From VBDM01 sp964430565 (GTDB lineage Bacteria > Pseudomonadota > Gammaproteobacteria > Burkholderiales > SG8-39), in NCBI GenBank assembly GCA_964430565.1, contig CAYSFD010000027.1:1-64000 (forward strand): a stretch of 64,000 bases of DNA, written 5' to 3'. A program made the translations under genes and the position numbers. Positions 43,378 to 52,279 of the stretch are shown here, piece by piece (within the stretch, counting starts at the first letter, position 1; the number at the start of each line of letters is the position of its first letter). Below the pieces are notes generated by a model. That model had not been told where the DNA came from. It did not search any database and saw only the letters and a program-made list of their open reading frames with translations.

Positions 43378-44427
43378 ATGAAGCTCGACATCTTCAATCA
43401 TATCTTTCCCCGAAACTTCTATGACCGCATGCTCGCGGTGCTGCCCGATGGCCGGGACATGAACAAGCGCGTGCGCGCGATCCCTTCGATCGTCGATCTG
43501 GACGCGCGCTTTCGCATCATGGATACGTTTGCGGACTACGCACAGGTGATCTGCCTACCGCAGCCGCCGATCGAGTCGCTCGGCCCGCCGCCGGTTTCGA
43601 ACGAACTGGCGAGAGTCGGCAACGACGGCATGGCCGAGCTGGTCGCGAAGTATCCGGATCGCTTTCCCGCGTTCATCGCGGGCTTGCCGATGAACGATCC
43701 CGAGGGCCTGCTCGAGGAGGCCGAACGCGCGATCAAGAAGCTCGGCGCGGTCGGGGTTCAGGTCTTCTCGAACGTGAACGGCGCGCCGCTTACTGCGCCG
43801 CAGACGATGCCGCTCTTCGATCTGATGGCAAAGCTCGATCTGCCCATCTGGCTGCACCCGGCGCGTGGCGCGGATTATCCGGACTACAAGACCGAGAAGA
43901 AGAGTCACTACGAGATCTGGTGGACCTTCGGCTGGCCCTACGAGACCAGCGTCGCCATGGCGCACATGGTGTTCGCCGGCTTGTTCGACAAGCATCCAAA
44001 CCTGAAGATCATCACGCATCACCTGGGCGCGATGATCCCGTTCTTCGAAGGCCGCGTGGGACCGGGCTGGGATCAACTGGGCACGCGCACCTCCGATGAG
44101 GACTACGGCGCGCTGCTGAAGAAACTCAAGAAGCGCCCGCTGGATTACTTTCACCTGTTTTACGCCGACACCGCGGTCTTCGGATCCAAGGCGGCGACCG
44201 AATGCGGACTCAAATTCTTCGGAGCCGATCGCGTCCTGTTCGCCTCCGACGCGCCGTTCGACCCGGAGAAGGGCTCGGCGTACATCCGCTGGACCATCGA
44301 GATCATCGACCGGCTCGACATCACGCCGGCGGAGCGCTCGGCGATCTATGAAGGCAATGCGCGGCGCTTGCTGAAGCTGCCGGCAAGCGGAGTGCGTAAG
44401 GCGAATGCCGTCTCGAGCGCGGGGTAA
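43378..44427 (+). CDS. Amidohydrolase 2 family protein (ACMSD/decarboxylase-like)
   Basis: 349 residues of the metal-dependent hydrolase TIM barrel that includes aminocarboxymuconate-semialdehyde and resorcylate decarboxylases. Ligand positions WLHPARG, ITHHLGAMIPFFEGR and FASDAPFDPEKG are present, but the usual N-terminal HxH is FNH here (DIFNHIFPR), missing the first histidine. AGGAGAAG ribosome site. It might be a non-oxidative (de)carboxylase or hydrolase. Its position in the hcr operon suggests a hydroxyaromatic or ring-cleavage product. Confidence 0.82.
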   Translation: MKLDIFNHIFPRNFYDRMLAVLPDGRDMNKRVRAIPSIVDLDARFRIMDTFADYAQVICLPQPPIESLGPPPVSNELARVGNDGMAELVAKYPDRFPAFIAGLPMNDPEGLLEEAERAIKKLGAVGVQVFSNVNGAPLTAPQTMPLFDLMAKLDLPIWLHPARGADYPDYKTEKKSHYEIWWTFGWPYETSVAMAHMVFAGLFDKHPNLKIITHHLGAMIPFFEGRVGPGWDQLGTRTSDEDYGALLKKLKKRPLDYFHLFYADTAVFGSKAATECGLKFFGADRVLFASDAPFDPEKGSAYIRWTIEIIDRLDITPAERSAIYEGNARRLLKLPASGVRKANAVSSAG

Positions 44428-44464
44428 TCGCGCTTCGCGCCGCTTGAACGGCAGGAGAGCTCCG

Positions 44465-45967
44465 ATGCGCGTCCTGCTGGTCTATTCCAACCCCAACCGC
44501 GACCTGCTGCCGGCGCCGCCGATCGGGCTGAGCTACGTGGCCTCGGCTGCTGTGCGCGCCGGTCACGATGTGCGCGTCGTCGATCTTTCGGGCGCCGCGC
44601 GGCCGCGGGAGCGCGTCGCCCGCGATGTGGCGGACTTCGCTCCCGATGTCGTCGGCATCTCCGTGCGCAACATCGACAACGTCGTGCGCCAGAAGCTCGA
44701 GGGACACCTCGACCCGCTGGCCGGCCTGATCGCGGCGATACGCGCGGCCCGCCCCGGGCGGCGCCTGCCGGTCGTGGTCGGCGGACCGGCGGTGTCGATC
44801 CTGCGCGAGACCGCGCTCGAGCGCCTCGATGCCGACTACGCCGTGCTGGGCGAGGGCGAGCGGGCGTTTCCCGCTTTGCTTGCCGCAATCGCCGCGGGCG
44901 CGGCGCCGGACGGCGTGCCCAACCTCGCCTTCCGCCGTGGCGGCGCGATCGTCTGCACGGCGGAGCAGCGCCTCGCGGAGTTCGGCCCCTCGGGGATGGC
45001 AGACTGGATCGACTGGCCGGCCTACGCGCGCCGCGGCGGCACCTGGGCGATCCAGACCAAGCGCGGCTGCCCGATGCCCTGCAGCTACTGCACCTACCCG
45101 GTGATCGAAGGCCGGCGCCTGCGCTGCCGCCCGGCGAGCGAGGTCGTCGACGAGATCGAGGAGGTCGTGCGGCGCCTCGGGCCGCGCACCATCGACGTCA
45201 TCGACTCGACGTTCAACGTCCCGCTCGACCACGCGCTCGGCATCTGCCGCGAGATCGTGCGCCGCCGATTGCGGCTCAACTTGACGACGATGGGCGTCAA
45301 CCCGCTGCAGGTCACCGCCGAGCTGTTCGAGTGGATGGAGCGCGCCGGATTCAACTCGATGATGATCACGCCCGAAGCGGCGAGCCCGGCGATGCTCGAG
45401 AGCCTGCGCAAGGGCTTCACGCTGGAGCACGTGCGCCGCGCGGCGGAGCTGGCGCGCGCCTCGCGCATGGCCAGCATGTGGTTTTTCATGCTCGGGGGCC
45501 CGGGCGAGACGATGGAGACGGTGGAACAGACTGTTTCGTTCGCCGAGCGCGAGCTGTCCGGCCCGCGCCAGCTGACCGTGTTCTTCACCGGCGTGCGCGT
45601 GCTGCCCGGGACCGAGCTGGCGCGCCAGGCGGTCGCCCTGGGCGCAATCACCCCCGGAACCGACCTGGCCAAGCCCGTGTTCTACCTCTCACCGGCGATC
45701 GACGAGACACGCGTGCTCGACCGGATCAACGCCGCGATCCGCCGCCACCCGAACATCGTCCACGCCGCCGAGGAGAGCACGACCGCGGCCTCGCGCCTGT
45801 TCCACCGCGCGCTGCACCTTGCGGGTGTCGCCCCGCCATACTGGCGCTTCCTGCCATGGTTCCTCAGCACGCCGCCGCTGCGCCTGCTGCGCAGCCGCTA
45901 TCCGACGGTGGGTAGCGGCGGCCGGCTCGCCGCCGTGCCGAGCGTGGGCCGGGAAATCACTGCTTAG
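44465..45967 (+). CDS. B12-binding domain radical SAM protein, second copy
   Basis: 500 residues: cobalamin-binding domain (about 1-155, MRVLLVYSNPNRDLLPAPPIG, VVVGGPAVSILRE), radical SAM core with CxxxCxxC in KRGCPMPCSYCTYPVIEG near residue 200, and a C-terminal extension. ATG at 44465 follows GGAGAG. Class B-like methylase or rearrangement chemistry is possible. It differs from the protein at 19792 in its C-terminal half. Last gene of the hcr-containing run; function unknown. Confidence 0.88.
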   Translation: MRVLLVYSNPNRDLLPAPPIGLSYVASAAVRAGHDVRVVDLSGAARPRERVARDVADFAPDVVGISVRNIDNVVRQKLEGHLDPLAGLIAAIRAARPGRRLPVVVGGPAVSILRETALERLDADYAVLGEGERAFPALLAAIAAGAAPDGVPNLAFRRGGAIVCTAEQRLAEFGPSGMADWIDWPAYARRGGTWAIQTKRGCPMPCSYCTYPVIEGRRLRCRPASEVVDEIEEVVRRLGPRTIDVIDSTFNVPLDHALGICREIVRRRLRLNLTTMGVNPLQVTAELFEWMERAGFNSMMITPEAASPAMLESLRKGFTLEHVRRAAELARASRMASMWFFMLGGPGETMETVEQTVSFAERELSGPRQLTVFFTGVRVLPGTELARQAVALGAITPGTDLAKPVFYLSPAIDETRVLDRINAAIRRHPNIVHAAEESTTAASRLFHRALHLAGVAPPYWRFLPWFLSTPPLRLLRSRYPTVGSGGRLAAVPSVGREITA

Positions 45968-45976
45968 CGGGTGCCA

Positions 45977-46005
45977 TGAAAAGGCTCCCTGAGGTCGGCT
46001 TTTCA
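45977..46005. terminator. Inverted repeat between convergent genes, terminator-like
   Basis: TGAAAAG / CTTTTCA arms, 10 nt after the radical SAM stop, with further partial pairing inside. The A- and T-rich edges allow action on both strands. The remaining bases to 46096 hold nothing recognisable. Confidence 0.4.
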
Positions 46006-46096
46006 ATCAGAACAGTTCGCAATGCGTCTTAACAGCCTGCTATAGGCCACGAACCTCCGGTGCGAGGCATGGTTCGGCTTCTGCCGCGGAAATGGT

Positions 46097-46444
46097 CTAT
46101 GCTGCCTGCAGTACAAATTCTACCTTCACCGCTTCGAACGGAAAGACTACGCCGCCGCCTTCCGCACGTTCGAGCACGCCAGCGTTGAGAAGTGCAGTGA
46201 TGTCGCTGTGTACTGCCTTTACGTCGCGGCTGACCCGTCGTGCAGCCTCGCGAATGGATAACGGACCCGCTCCGCACAACGCCTTGAGCAACTCCCAGCG
46301 CTTAACGGTCAAGACCTGCCAAAGTAGTTCCGGGGTAGCGAAGCTGATCCGCGCGGACTTTTGAGATTTACCCGTCTTCCAGGCACGCACGAAGTCGCCC
46401 ATCGCGTCAGCGGGTGAGCGAACGTCAAGAGTCACGGTTTTCAT
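46097..46444 (-). CDS. HVO_A0114-type winged helix DNA-binding protein (TumA-like orphan antitoxin)
   Basis: 115 residues with a MarR-like winged helix: VKRWELLKALCGAGPLSIREAARRVSRDVKAVHSDITALLNAGVLER, ending FPFEAVKVEFVL. This family usually follows a TumE-type (DUF6516) toxin gene as its antitoxin. Here only about 75 nt separate its start from the ferredoxin stop, too little for a toxin. In another frame just upstream, a short stop-free stretch overlaps the start (see findings), which might be a toxin remnant. Its current role is unknown. Confidence 0.75.
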   Translation of the reverse strand: MKTVTLDVRSPADAMGDFVRAWKTGKSQKSARISFATPELLWQVLTVKRWELLKALCGAGPLSIREAARRVSRDVKAVHSDITALLNAGVLERAEGGGVVFPFEAVKVEFVLQAA

Positions 46445-46504
46445 GGTTCCACCTCTTGTACTTGAAGCCGTGAGCCGAGTCCGCAGCTTACAACCACGGC
46501 GATC

Positions 46505-46529
46505 AAAAAAACAGAGGCACTACCCGTGC
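46505..46529 (-). terminator. Weak intrinsic terminator after the ferredoxin gene
   Basis: On the minus strand GCAC-GGGTA-GTGC overlaps the ferredoxin stop codon and is followed after four bases by seven T. The stem is only 4 bp, so it is marginal, but it lies at the end of the benzoyl-CoA reductase operon. Confidence 0.4.
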
Positions 46530-46762
46530 AACTGCTTGTACTTGTCCAGCAGCGCTTCCGGCGTTTCCCGAAAGTCCGGGTTGTCGAAGATGCAGTTTGA
46601 AGGGCAAACCAGCTTGCACTGCGGCTCGTCCTCGGCGCCGACGCATTCGGTGCAGCGCAGAGCATCGATCACGTAAGGCGTCCCTTTGGTGATCGCCTCG
46701 TTCGGACAGACCGGGATGCACGCGTCGCACTCGGTGCAGTCCTGGTTGATCAGCAGAGCCAT
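46520..46762 (-). CDS. fdx: 2[4Fe-4S] ferredoxin, electron donor to benzoyl-CoA reductase
   Basis: 80 residues with two cluster motifs: C9-C12-C15-C19P and C37-C40-C49-C53P plus C57, the Allochromatium-type arrangement with a loop (VGAEDEPQ) in the second motif and a C-terminal extension. Last gene of the bcr operon, 18 nt after bcrD. In Thauera such a ferredoxin links 2-oxoglutarate:ferredoxin oxidoreductase to benzoyl-CoA reductase and 4-hydroxybenzoyl-CoA reductase. Confidence 0.92.
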   Translation of the reverse strand: MALLINQDCTECDACIPVCPNEAITKGTPYVIDALRCTECVGAEDEPQCKLVCPSNCIFDNPDFRETPEALLDKYKQLHG

Positions 46763-46780
46763 GGCTTTCTCCCGGAGAGT

Positions 46781-47623
46781 TCAGGCGGCGGCGCGCGCTT
46801 CCAGTTGCACGAGCTTATCGTGGCGGAATGCGCCCCAGAGCGCCGCGCCGATCGCGCCGGCGTAGATCGAGTCGGGATGGCTGACCGCAGTGAGGCCGGT
46901 GATCTTCTCGCCGATGAGCTCCTCCTGCAGCGCCGCTAGCAGGCCCACGTCGAGCGCGAGACCGCCCGTGAGGAGCACCGTCCCTTGTGTGATGCCGGTT
47001 ACCTTCAGCAGTCTCACCAGGCGCGAGGCCATGGAGATGTGGATCCCCTTCAGTATGTCTGTCGTCGGAATGCCGCGCGACACCATGTTGATGACGTCGG
47101 TCTCGGCGAGCACGGCGCAGATCGAGCTCACCTTCTCCGGGTTGGTCGAGTTCTTCGACAGCGGGCCGATCTCGTCCAGGGCAACGCCCAGATAGCGCGC
47201 GATGTTCTCGAGGAACTGCCCGCTGCCGGAAGCGCACTGGCTGGTCATCTTGTATTGCAGCACCTTGCCGCGTTCGTCGATCGAGATGGCGCGGCCGTTG
47301 AGCGCGCCGATGTCGGCCACCGCGCGCGCTTCGGGCCGCAGGTATACGCCGCCCCGCGCGTGCGTCGTCATCGAGTAAAAATGGCCGGTGGCGAACTTGA
47401 CGTTCTCGCCTTCGCCGGTCGTGGCCACGTAATCCACGCCGCCCGATTTCAGCGCCGCCTCCTTGAGCACTTCCTCGTAACCCTCTCCGGCGAGCTGCAT
47501 GGGGTCGCGCCGGCGAATGCGCTCGACGCGCTTGGCGAGCCACTCGATCTTCGGACCCGTGGTCCGGAACAGCACCGTCTTGACGGCGCCGGAGCCGATG
47601 TCGATGCCGACTGTCGTAATCAC
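46781..47623 (-). CDS. bcrD: Benzoyl-CoA reductase subunit D (ATPase/Fe-S)
   Basis: 280 residues of the BadF/BadG/BcrA/D ATPase family. Phosphate loop VGIDIGSGAVKTVLFRTTG and the cysteine segment YKMTSQCASGSGQFLE, which with BcrA binds a shared [4Fe-4S] cluster. GTG start overlaps the bcrA stop by 4 nt. The BcrA-BcrD pair uses ATP hydrolysis to lower the potential of electrons passed to the ring-reducing BcrBC pair. Length agrees with Thauera BcrD. Confidence 0.93.
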   Translation of the reverse strand: MITTVGIDIGSGAVKTVLFRTTGPKIEWLAKRVERIRRRDPMQLAGEGYEEVLKEAALKSGGVDYVATTGEGENVKFATGHFYSMTTHARGGVYLRPEARAVADIGALNGRAISIDERGKVLQYKMTSQCASGSGQFLENIARYLGVALDEIGPLSKNSTNPEKVSSICAVLAETDVINMVSRGIPTTDILKGIHISMASRLVRLLKVTGITQGTVLLTGGLALDVGLLAALQEELIGEKITGLTAVSHPDSIYAGAIGAALWGAFRHDKLVQLEARAAA

Positions 47624-48960
47624 GTCCTCGCCTCCGCGGTCATGCCTTCCTCGATGACCGCGCGCCAGGCGAAAGTCGCGCCGCCGAGCGCCCCGGTGTA
47701 GATCGAGTCGGGATTGATATTGAGCGTCAGGTCACCGTAGTTCTCCTTGACCAAGGCCTTGAGCGCTTTCACCGCCGCCTCGTTCTTGGCGACGCCTCCG
47801 GTGAAGGTGAACTCGTCGCGGATGCCGCCCGAGCGCGCAAGAATCGACATGGCGCGCAGAACGATGGCGCGGTGCAGCCCGGCCATGATGTCCTCGCGCT
47901 TGTCGCCGAGGGACAGCCGGTCGCGCAGCTCGGCCCCGGCGAACACGGTGCAGGTGGAATTGATTTTGATGGTCTTCGTCGACTTCATGGCGAGCGGGCC
48001 CAGTTCGTGCAGCCCCATGTTCATCTCGTCGGCGATGTAGCCCAGGTAACGCCCACAGCCGGCGGCGCAGCGGTCGTTCATCTGGAAACTCTCGACGATA
48101 CCGTGCGGATCCACCTGGATCGCCTTGGTGTCCTGGCCGCCGATGTCGAGCACCGTGGCGGTGCGGGGATACATTACGTGCGCTCCCAGGCCGTGGCACA
48201 GGATCTCGGAGCGAATATGCTCCTTGGAAAAGGGCAGCCGCGCGCGGCCGTAGCCGGTGCCGACCACGTAAGCCTCCTCAAGCGCGGTGTCGAGCACGCC
48301 CTGGATCGGGGCGCGCACGGCGTCCTCGCGGCCCGCGGTTTGCGGCTGCGACCGGAACGTGCGCTTGAGCGCCGCGAGCAGGTGCGGCTTGATCGAATCC
48401 CCGTAGACGCGGTTCTCGACCTCGATGATGGAGCGATCGAAAACGTTGAGCAGCATGTCGTAGCGCACGCCCGCTTCCTTGGCAACGGTCTCCCCGATAG
48501 CGAGGTAGCGGCTCCCGGCGATATCGCGGAAGAAATCCGATTTGCGCTTGGCGCCCGGGGCGAACAACTCCTGTGCCTCGGTTCTCAGGCGCTTGAACAC
48601 TTCATCGAGAGCGGCGAGCACGCTGGGAACGGCGTCGCCGAAGCGCGGACCCTCCGTGTTACGCCGACAGGTAGCCTCCAGATCGGCCAGTTGCTCGAGG
48701 AACTGCTCCAGGCGGAAATCGCGCTCCAGTTGTCCGATGAAGTCCTCGAGGCCTCCGTTCAGGGCACCCGAGCGCCCCAGCGCCTCGCGGAAAAGATGGA
48801 ATCGGGCGTTGAGGAGAGCCTCCTGTTTGGCGATCGCCGCGGCGGCATCGTAATTCGAGCGCGAATTGGTGATGCCGCGTCCGAGCACGTTGCGCTGCTC
48901 GTCGATCACCAGCGCCTTGGTCGTGGTCGAGCCCAGATCGATGCCGATGAAGCAGCGCAT
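47620..48960 (-). CDS. bcrA: Benzoyl-CoA reductase subunit A (ATPase/Fe-S)
   Basis: 446 residues. ATP-binding motif GIDLGSTTTKALVIDE, second phosphate motif ATVLDIGGQDTKAIQVD, cluster cysteines in MNDRCAAGCGRYLGY, and adenosine motif TFTGGVAKNEAAVKAL. The central insertion of about 150 residues (60-210) distinguishes it from BcrD. TAGGAG ribosome site. Order C-B-A-D matches the Thauera-type cluster; I use bcr symbols, though distinction from bzd/bad types needs a tree. Confidence 0.93.
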   Translation of the reverse strand: MRCFIGIDLGSTTTKALVIDEQRNVLGRGITNSRSNYDAAAAIAKQEALLNARFHLFREALGRSGALNGGLEDFIGQLERDFRLEQFLEQLADLEATCRRNTEGPRFGDAVPSVLAALDEVFKRLRTEAQELFAPGAKRKSDFFRDIAGSRYLAIGETVAKEAGVRYDMLLNVFDRSIIEVENRVYGDSIKPHLLAALKRTFRSQPQTAGREDAVRAPIQGVLDTALEEAYVVGTGYGRARLPFSKEHIRSEILCHGLGAHVMYPRTATVLDIGGQDTKAIQVDPHGIVESFQMNDRCAAGCGRYLGYIADEMNMGLHELGPLAMKSTKTIKINSTCTVFAGAELRDRLSLGDKREDIMAGLHRAIVLRAMSILARSGGIRDEFTFTGGVAKNEAAVKALKALVKENYGDLTLNINPDSIYTGALGGATFAWRAVIEEGMTAEART

Positions 48961-48969
48961 GCGAATCTC

Positions 48970-50316
48970 CTAATGCGCCGTCATGGACTGCGGAGCCGCC
49001 GCCTGGGCAACCCTCTTCGCCTTGATCATCTGGAAGTAGCTCTCGAGACGGTTCTTGATGTTGGCCGCCGAGAAGTAGCGCGGATCCACGAGGTCCGACT
49101 CGATGAACGCCGCGGGCTTGCCGGTGCGCTTCTCGACCTCGCGCAGGATCAGCAACTGCCCCGCCGAGAAGCTGTTGCAGCTCTTGATCGAGTTGATGAG
49201 GAGACCGTCGGCCTGGTACTCCTCCATGTACTTGCAGATCATGTCGATCCGCTGCGGGAAGTTGAGATTGGTGTAGCAGCCCAGGCAATACTCGGCGAGC
49301 GACTCCAGCGGATGCTCCGGGTCGTGGCGGAAACCAAAGTCGTAGGTGCCGCCGACCTTGGCGTAAGTCGAGGCGACCACCACCGCACCCTCGTCGTAGA
49401 ACATCTTCCAGAATTCGCGAAAGCTGGTCCAGTTGGGCGGGCCCTCGACGACCAGCCGGTACTTTTCGTCGGTAAGCTCGCCGTCGGGCGTGATCGGCCC
49501 CTTGCCCTCGCGCACCCGTTCGTCGATTTCGCCCCGCAGCACGCGATAGAACTCGGTGGCTTCCGGCGTGCCGCGGAAGGCGGTGAAGATCGGACCGATG
49601 TAGTAAACCGCGCCGAAGTAGCCGTCGATGGGGGAGGGACGGTTCTTCGCCGATTGCAGCACGTGGACCAGGTCTTCCTCGGCCTTGACCGACTCCTTCA
49701 TGTATTGGCGCAGGCGGTCGATGTCGAACTTGACGCCGGACACGCGCTCCAGCGCCGGAATTACCGTCTCCTTCAACTGCTTCACCACGTAGTCGCGCAT
49801 GTTTTTCGAAACCCTGCCGTCGCCCTGGTAGGGCACGTGCAGCATGGTCGCCTCGGATCCGTACTTCTGCCGGATCAGCTCGAACCACTTCATGAAGGTG
49901 AAGCAGCCGGTATAGGAGAGGAGCAGCAGGTCGGGCTTGGGCAGCGGCTCGCCGGTCGGGCCGACCTCGCCGTTCAGCATCATGCCGAGGTCGGACTTGA
50001 CGTAGGTGCACACGTCCTCCGAATGCCCGTCGCGCTCGGCGTCCATGATGAACTTGCCCGACTTCTTGCGCATGCCGTTCTGGAGCTGGTTGGTCTCCGG
50101 GAGACTCCGGGCAAAATCGAAGCACATCACCAGCTCGTTCAGATTCCCCGGCACGAAGGTCGCGCAGATTTTTCTTCCCTGGTCGTGCGCGACGGCGAGA
50201 TCGTGGTAGTTGCGGTTGATCATCTCCTTTTGCAGCAGCATCGCGTCCTCTTTTTGCACCGGCGCAGCCGGCTTCTTCGAGGGTTGCGGCGGCATCATCT
50301 GGACAGGGGTGCTCAT
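48970..50316 (-). CDS. bcrB: Benzoyl-CoA reductase subunit B (2-hydroxyglutaryl-CoA dehydratase-like)
   Basis: 448 residues, HgdB/BcrB family. Cysteines in LSYTGCFTFMKWFEL, EYCLGCYTNLNFPQR and INSIKSCNSFSAGQL fit the Fe-S ligand set of the ring-reducing module. ATG at 50316 overlaps the bcrC stop (ATGA); a GTG four codons upstream is less likely. Forms with BcrC the site where benzoyl-CoA is reduced by two electrons to cyclohexa-1,5-diene-1-carbonyl-CoA. Confidence 0.93.
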   Translation of the reverse strand: MSTPVQMMPPQPSKKPAAPVQKEDAMLLQKEMINRNYHDLAVAHDQGRKICATFVPGNLNELVMCFDFARSLPETNQLQNGMRKKSGKFIMDAERDGHSEDVCTYVKSDLGMMLNGEVGPTGEPLPKPDLLLLSYTGCFTFMKWFELIRQKYGSEATMLHVPYQGDGRVSKNMRDYVVKQLKETVIPALERVSGVKFDIDRLRQYMKESVKAEEDLVHVLQSAKNRPSPIDGYFGAVYYIGPIFTAFRGTPEATEFYRVLRGEIDERVREGKGPITPDGELTDEKYRLVVEGPPNWTSFREFWKMFYDEGAVVVASTYAKVGGTYDFGFRHDPEHPLESLAEYCLGCYTNLNFPQRIDMICKYMEEYQADGLLINSIKSCNSFSAGQLLILREVEKRTGKPAAFIESDLVDPRYFSAANIKNRLESYFQMIKAKRVAQAAAPQSMTAH

Positions 50317-51485
50317 GCGGCGCTCCACAGTTTTATCGAATCGGCGAAAGTGCCGGCCTGCTCGCGGATCGGCGCCATCTGGCCGGTGTTCTCCGCGTAT
50401 TTGAATGCGGTGTAGGGGACCTTGTAACGCGCCAGCACCGCCTGCAGCATCGGCCGCTCGAGCAGCGCGGGGTCGCAGAAGGAGGGCGCCGCGAAGATCA
50501 CGCCTTCGGCGCCGGCGTTCTTCGCCGACTGCAGCAGGAACTGGCCCTTTTCCTCCTTGCGCACCTCGTACTTGGACGCAGTCGTGGCGGAGCGGTGCAG
50601 GAACGCCTTCGACAGATTCTCGAGTGGATCGCCTTCGGTGGGCAACTCATCGAGCAGCCAGCGCAGGACCAGCATGAAGTCGTCGTCCACGATGTAGCAG
50701 CCGGCCATTTCGATGGACTTGATCAATCCGAGCGGCGGCTGCTCGCAGAAACTGCCGGTCAGCACGATACGGGCATTGTCGCGCTTGGGCCGCTCCACGG
50801 CATCGGTGGCCGCGATGTACTCGCGCACGAGCGCGGTATGCGCTTCCGGCGGCAGCACCATGCCGGCCCGCAACACGAGGTACACCTCGGAAGTCGGCGC
50901 CTGCCAGGGCTTCGCGGCGCGGTAGGCATATAGCTCGCCGATGGCGCGGCGGTTGTCGTTGTATACAGCGATCGAGGCGCGCAGGGCGTCGTCGGTGACC
51001 GGCTTGCCGGCGAGCTTGCCCAAGTCTTCGCGCAGCAGCTGCATCTCATGGATGTAGAATTCGCCGCCGATGCCGTCCTCGAAGTTCTGCGGCACGTCGA
51101 AGTACTTGACGTACTTGTCCTTGAACATGATCTGCCACATCCCGGAGAGATTCCGGATCACGTCGCAGATCGAGGGGAACAACATCCCGTCGAGACAGTC
51201 CAGCCGCCCGGTCAGGCCGAGCTCGATGGTGGAGCGCGGAATGCGGCAGATGTAGCTCTGGTAGTAGGCATCGCCCTGGATGACTTCGAGCTGATCGCCG
51301 CCGCCGAGAATGCCCACCGGCAGCATGCCGGCGGCGTGGATGATCTCCCGCGGGACGTACACCGGCATGTAGCCGATCGCCTTGCGGCCCGGCACGGCGG
51401 CCTTCCATTCTTTCACCGCGCTGAAGCGCAGGTCCTCGAACAGCGCTTCGCAGCGGGCTGTAATCTGCTGGACGGTCTGGCTCAT
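50313..51485 (-). CDS. bcrC: Benzoyl-CoA reductase subunit C (2-hydroxyglutaryl-CoA dehydratase-like)
   Basis: 390 residues, partner of BcrB. Family features: IGYMPVYVPREIIHAAGMLPVGILGGGD near the N-terminus, YICRIPRSTIELGLTG, LDCLDGMLFPSICDVIRN, and TGSFCEQPP. ATG at 51485 overlaps the dch stop by 4 nt. Contains Fe-S-ligating cysteines and contributes to substrate binding. A longer open frame upstream is inside dch and rejected. Confidence 0.93.
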   Translation of the reverse strand: MSQTVQQITARCEALFEDLRFSAVKEWKAAVPGRKAIGYMPVYVPREIIHAAGMLPVGILGGGDQLEVIQGDAYYQSYICRIPRSTIELGLTGRLDCLDGMLFPSICDVIRNLSGMWQIMFKDKYVKYFDVPQNFEDGIGGEFYIHEMQLLREDLGKLAGKPVTDDALRASIAVYNDNRRAIGELYAYRAAKPWQAPTSEVYLVLRAGMVLPPEAHTALVREYIAATDAVERPKRDNARIVLTGSFCEQPPLGLIKSIEMAGCYIVDDDFMLVLRWLLDELPTEGDPLENLSKAFLHRSATTASKYEVRKEEKGQFLLQSAKNAGAEGVIFAAPSFCDPALLERPMLQAVLARYKVPYTAFKYAENTGQMAPIREQAGTFADSIKLWSAA

Positions 51486-52279
51486 CGGTGCTCCCATTTC
51501 GGCGCTCGCTTGGCGAGAAAAGCGGCGAGACCCTCGTTCGCGTCGTGGGTTTGCATTAGGTGATTGAGGTAGACCCGCTCGACGTGCGCGATGCGTCTCT
51601 CGACCTGCGGGACGAAGCTCTCGCGAACGGCATCGACCGCCCAGGCGAGCGAGGAGGCGCTTTTCGTCGCGAGGTGCGTGTCGAAGTAGGCGAGCGCCGC
51701 TGCCTCGGGGTCGTCGGCGACCGCCTGCACCAGGCCCAGCGCCTTGGCTTCCGCGACATCGATGGAACGGCCCGAGAACAGCAGGTCTTCGGCCGCCGCT
51801 TGGCCGATGCGCAGCGGCAGCAGGCAAGAAGCCGCCGGAGCGAACACGCCCAGCTTAATTTCGGGCTGGCCGAACTTCGCGTCGCGGCTCGCGAAGATCA
51901 AGCTTCCGGCAAGGGCGAGCTCGAGGCCCCCGCCGAGGCATTGGCCCCGGACCGCAACGAGAATGGGGCGCGGCCATTCGAGCATTACCTTCAGCAAGTC
52001 GTGATAGCTGGAGAGCATCTCGGCGCATTTGTCGGGCAGGTGCTCCTCGACGCTCGCGCCGAAGCTGAAGTGCGGCCCCTCCGCGTCGATCAGGGCCGCG
52101 CGGACCTCGCCCGGTTCGGCGTAGGCGGCGAAAGCCTGGGCGAGCGAGACAATCATCGTCGAGTCGATGAGGTTCGCCTTCGGCCGATCGAGCCGCAGGC
52201 GCAGCAGCGCTTCGTCGCGATCGAGCCAGATCTCGAGCGGGCCGGTCGCGCCGCTTCCGTGGGTCGGCGCGGCGATCAT
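51482..52279 (-). CDS. dch: Cyclohexa-1,5-diene-1-carbonyl-CoA hydratase
   Basis: 265-residue crotonase. The N-terminal DRPKANLIDSTMIVSLAQAF and FSFGASVEEHLP are characteristic of dienoyl-CoA hydratases of the benzoyl-CoA pathway. Both catalytic glutamates are in place (GGGLELALAG; FGQPEIKLGVFAP). Adds water to the product of BcrCBAD, giving 6-hydroxycyclohex-1-ene-1-carbonyl-CoA. Overlaps oah and bcrC by 4 nt each, so the whole operon is translationally linked. Confidence 0.92.
   Translation of the reverse strand: MIAAPTHGSGATGPLEIWLDRDEALLRLRLDRPKANLIDSTMIVSLAQAFAAYAEPGEVRAALIDAEGPHFSFGASVEEHLPDKCAEMLSSYHDLLKVMLEWPRPILVAVRGQCLGGGLELALAGSLIFASRDAKFGQPEIKLGVFAPAASCLLPLRIGQAAAEDLLFSGRSIDVAEAKALGLVQAVADDPEAAALAYFDTHLATKSASSLAWAVDAVRESFVPQVERRIAHVERVYLNHLMQTHDANEGLAAFLAKRAPKWEHR

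Noticed and set aside
47872..50415. Long plus-strand open frame opposite bcrA and bcrB
   Set aside because: Antisense to strongly conserved genes; composition rich in His/Arg/Gln with no domain.
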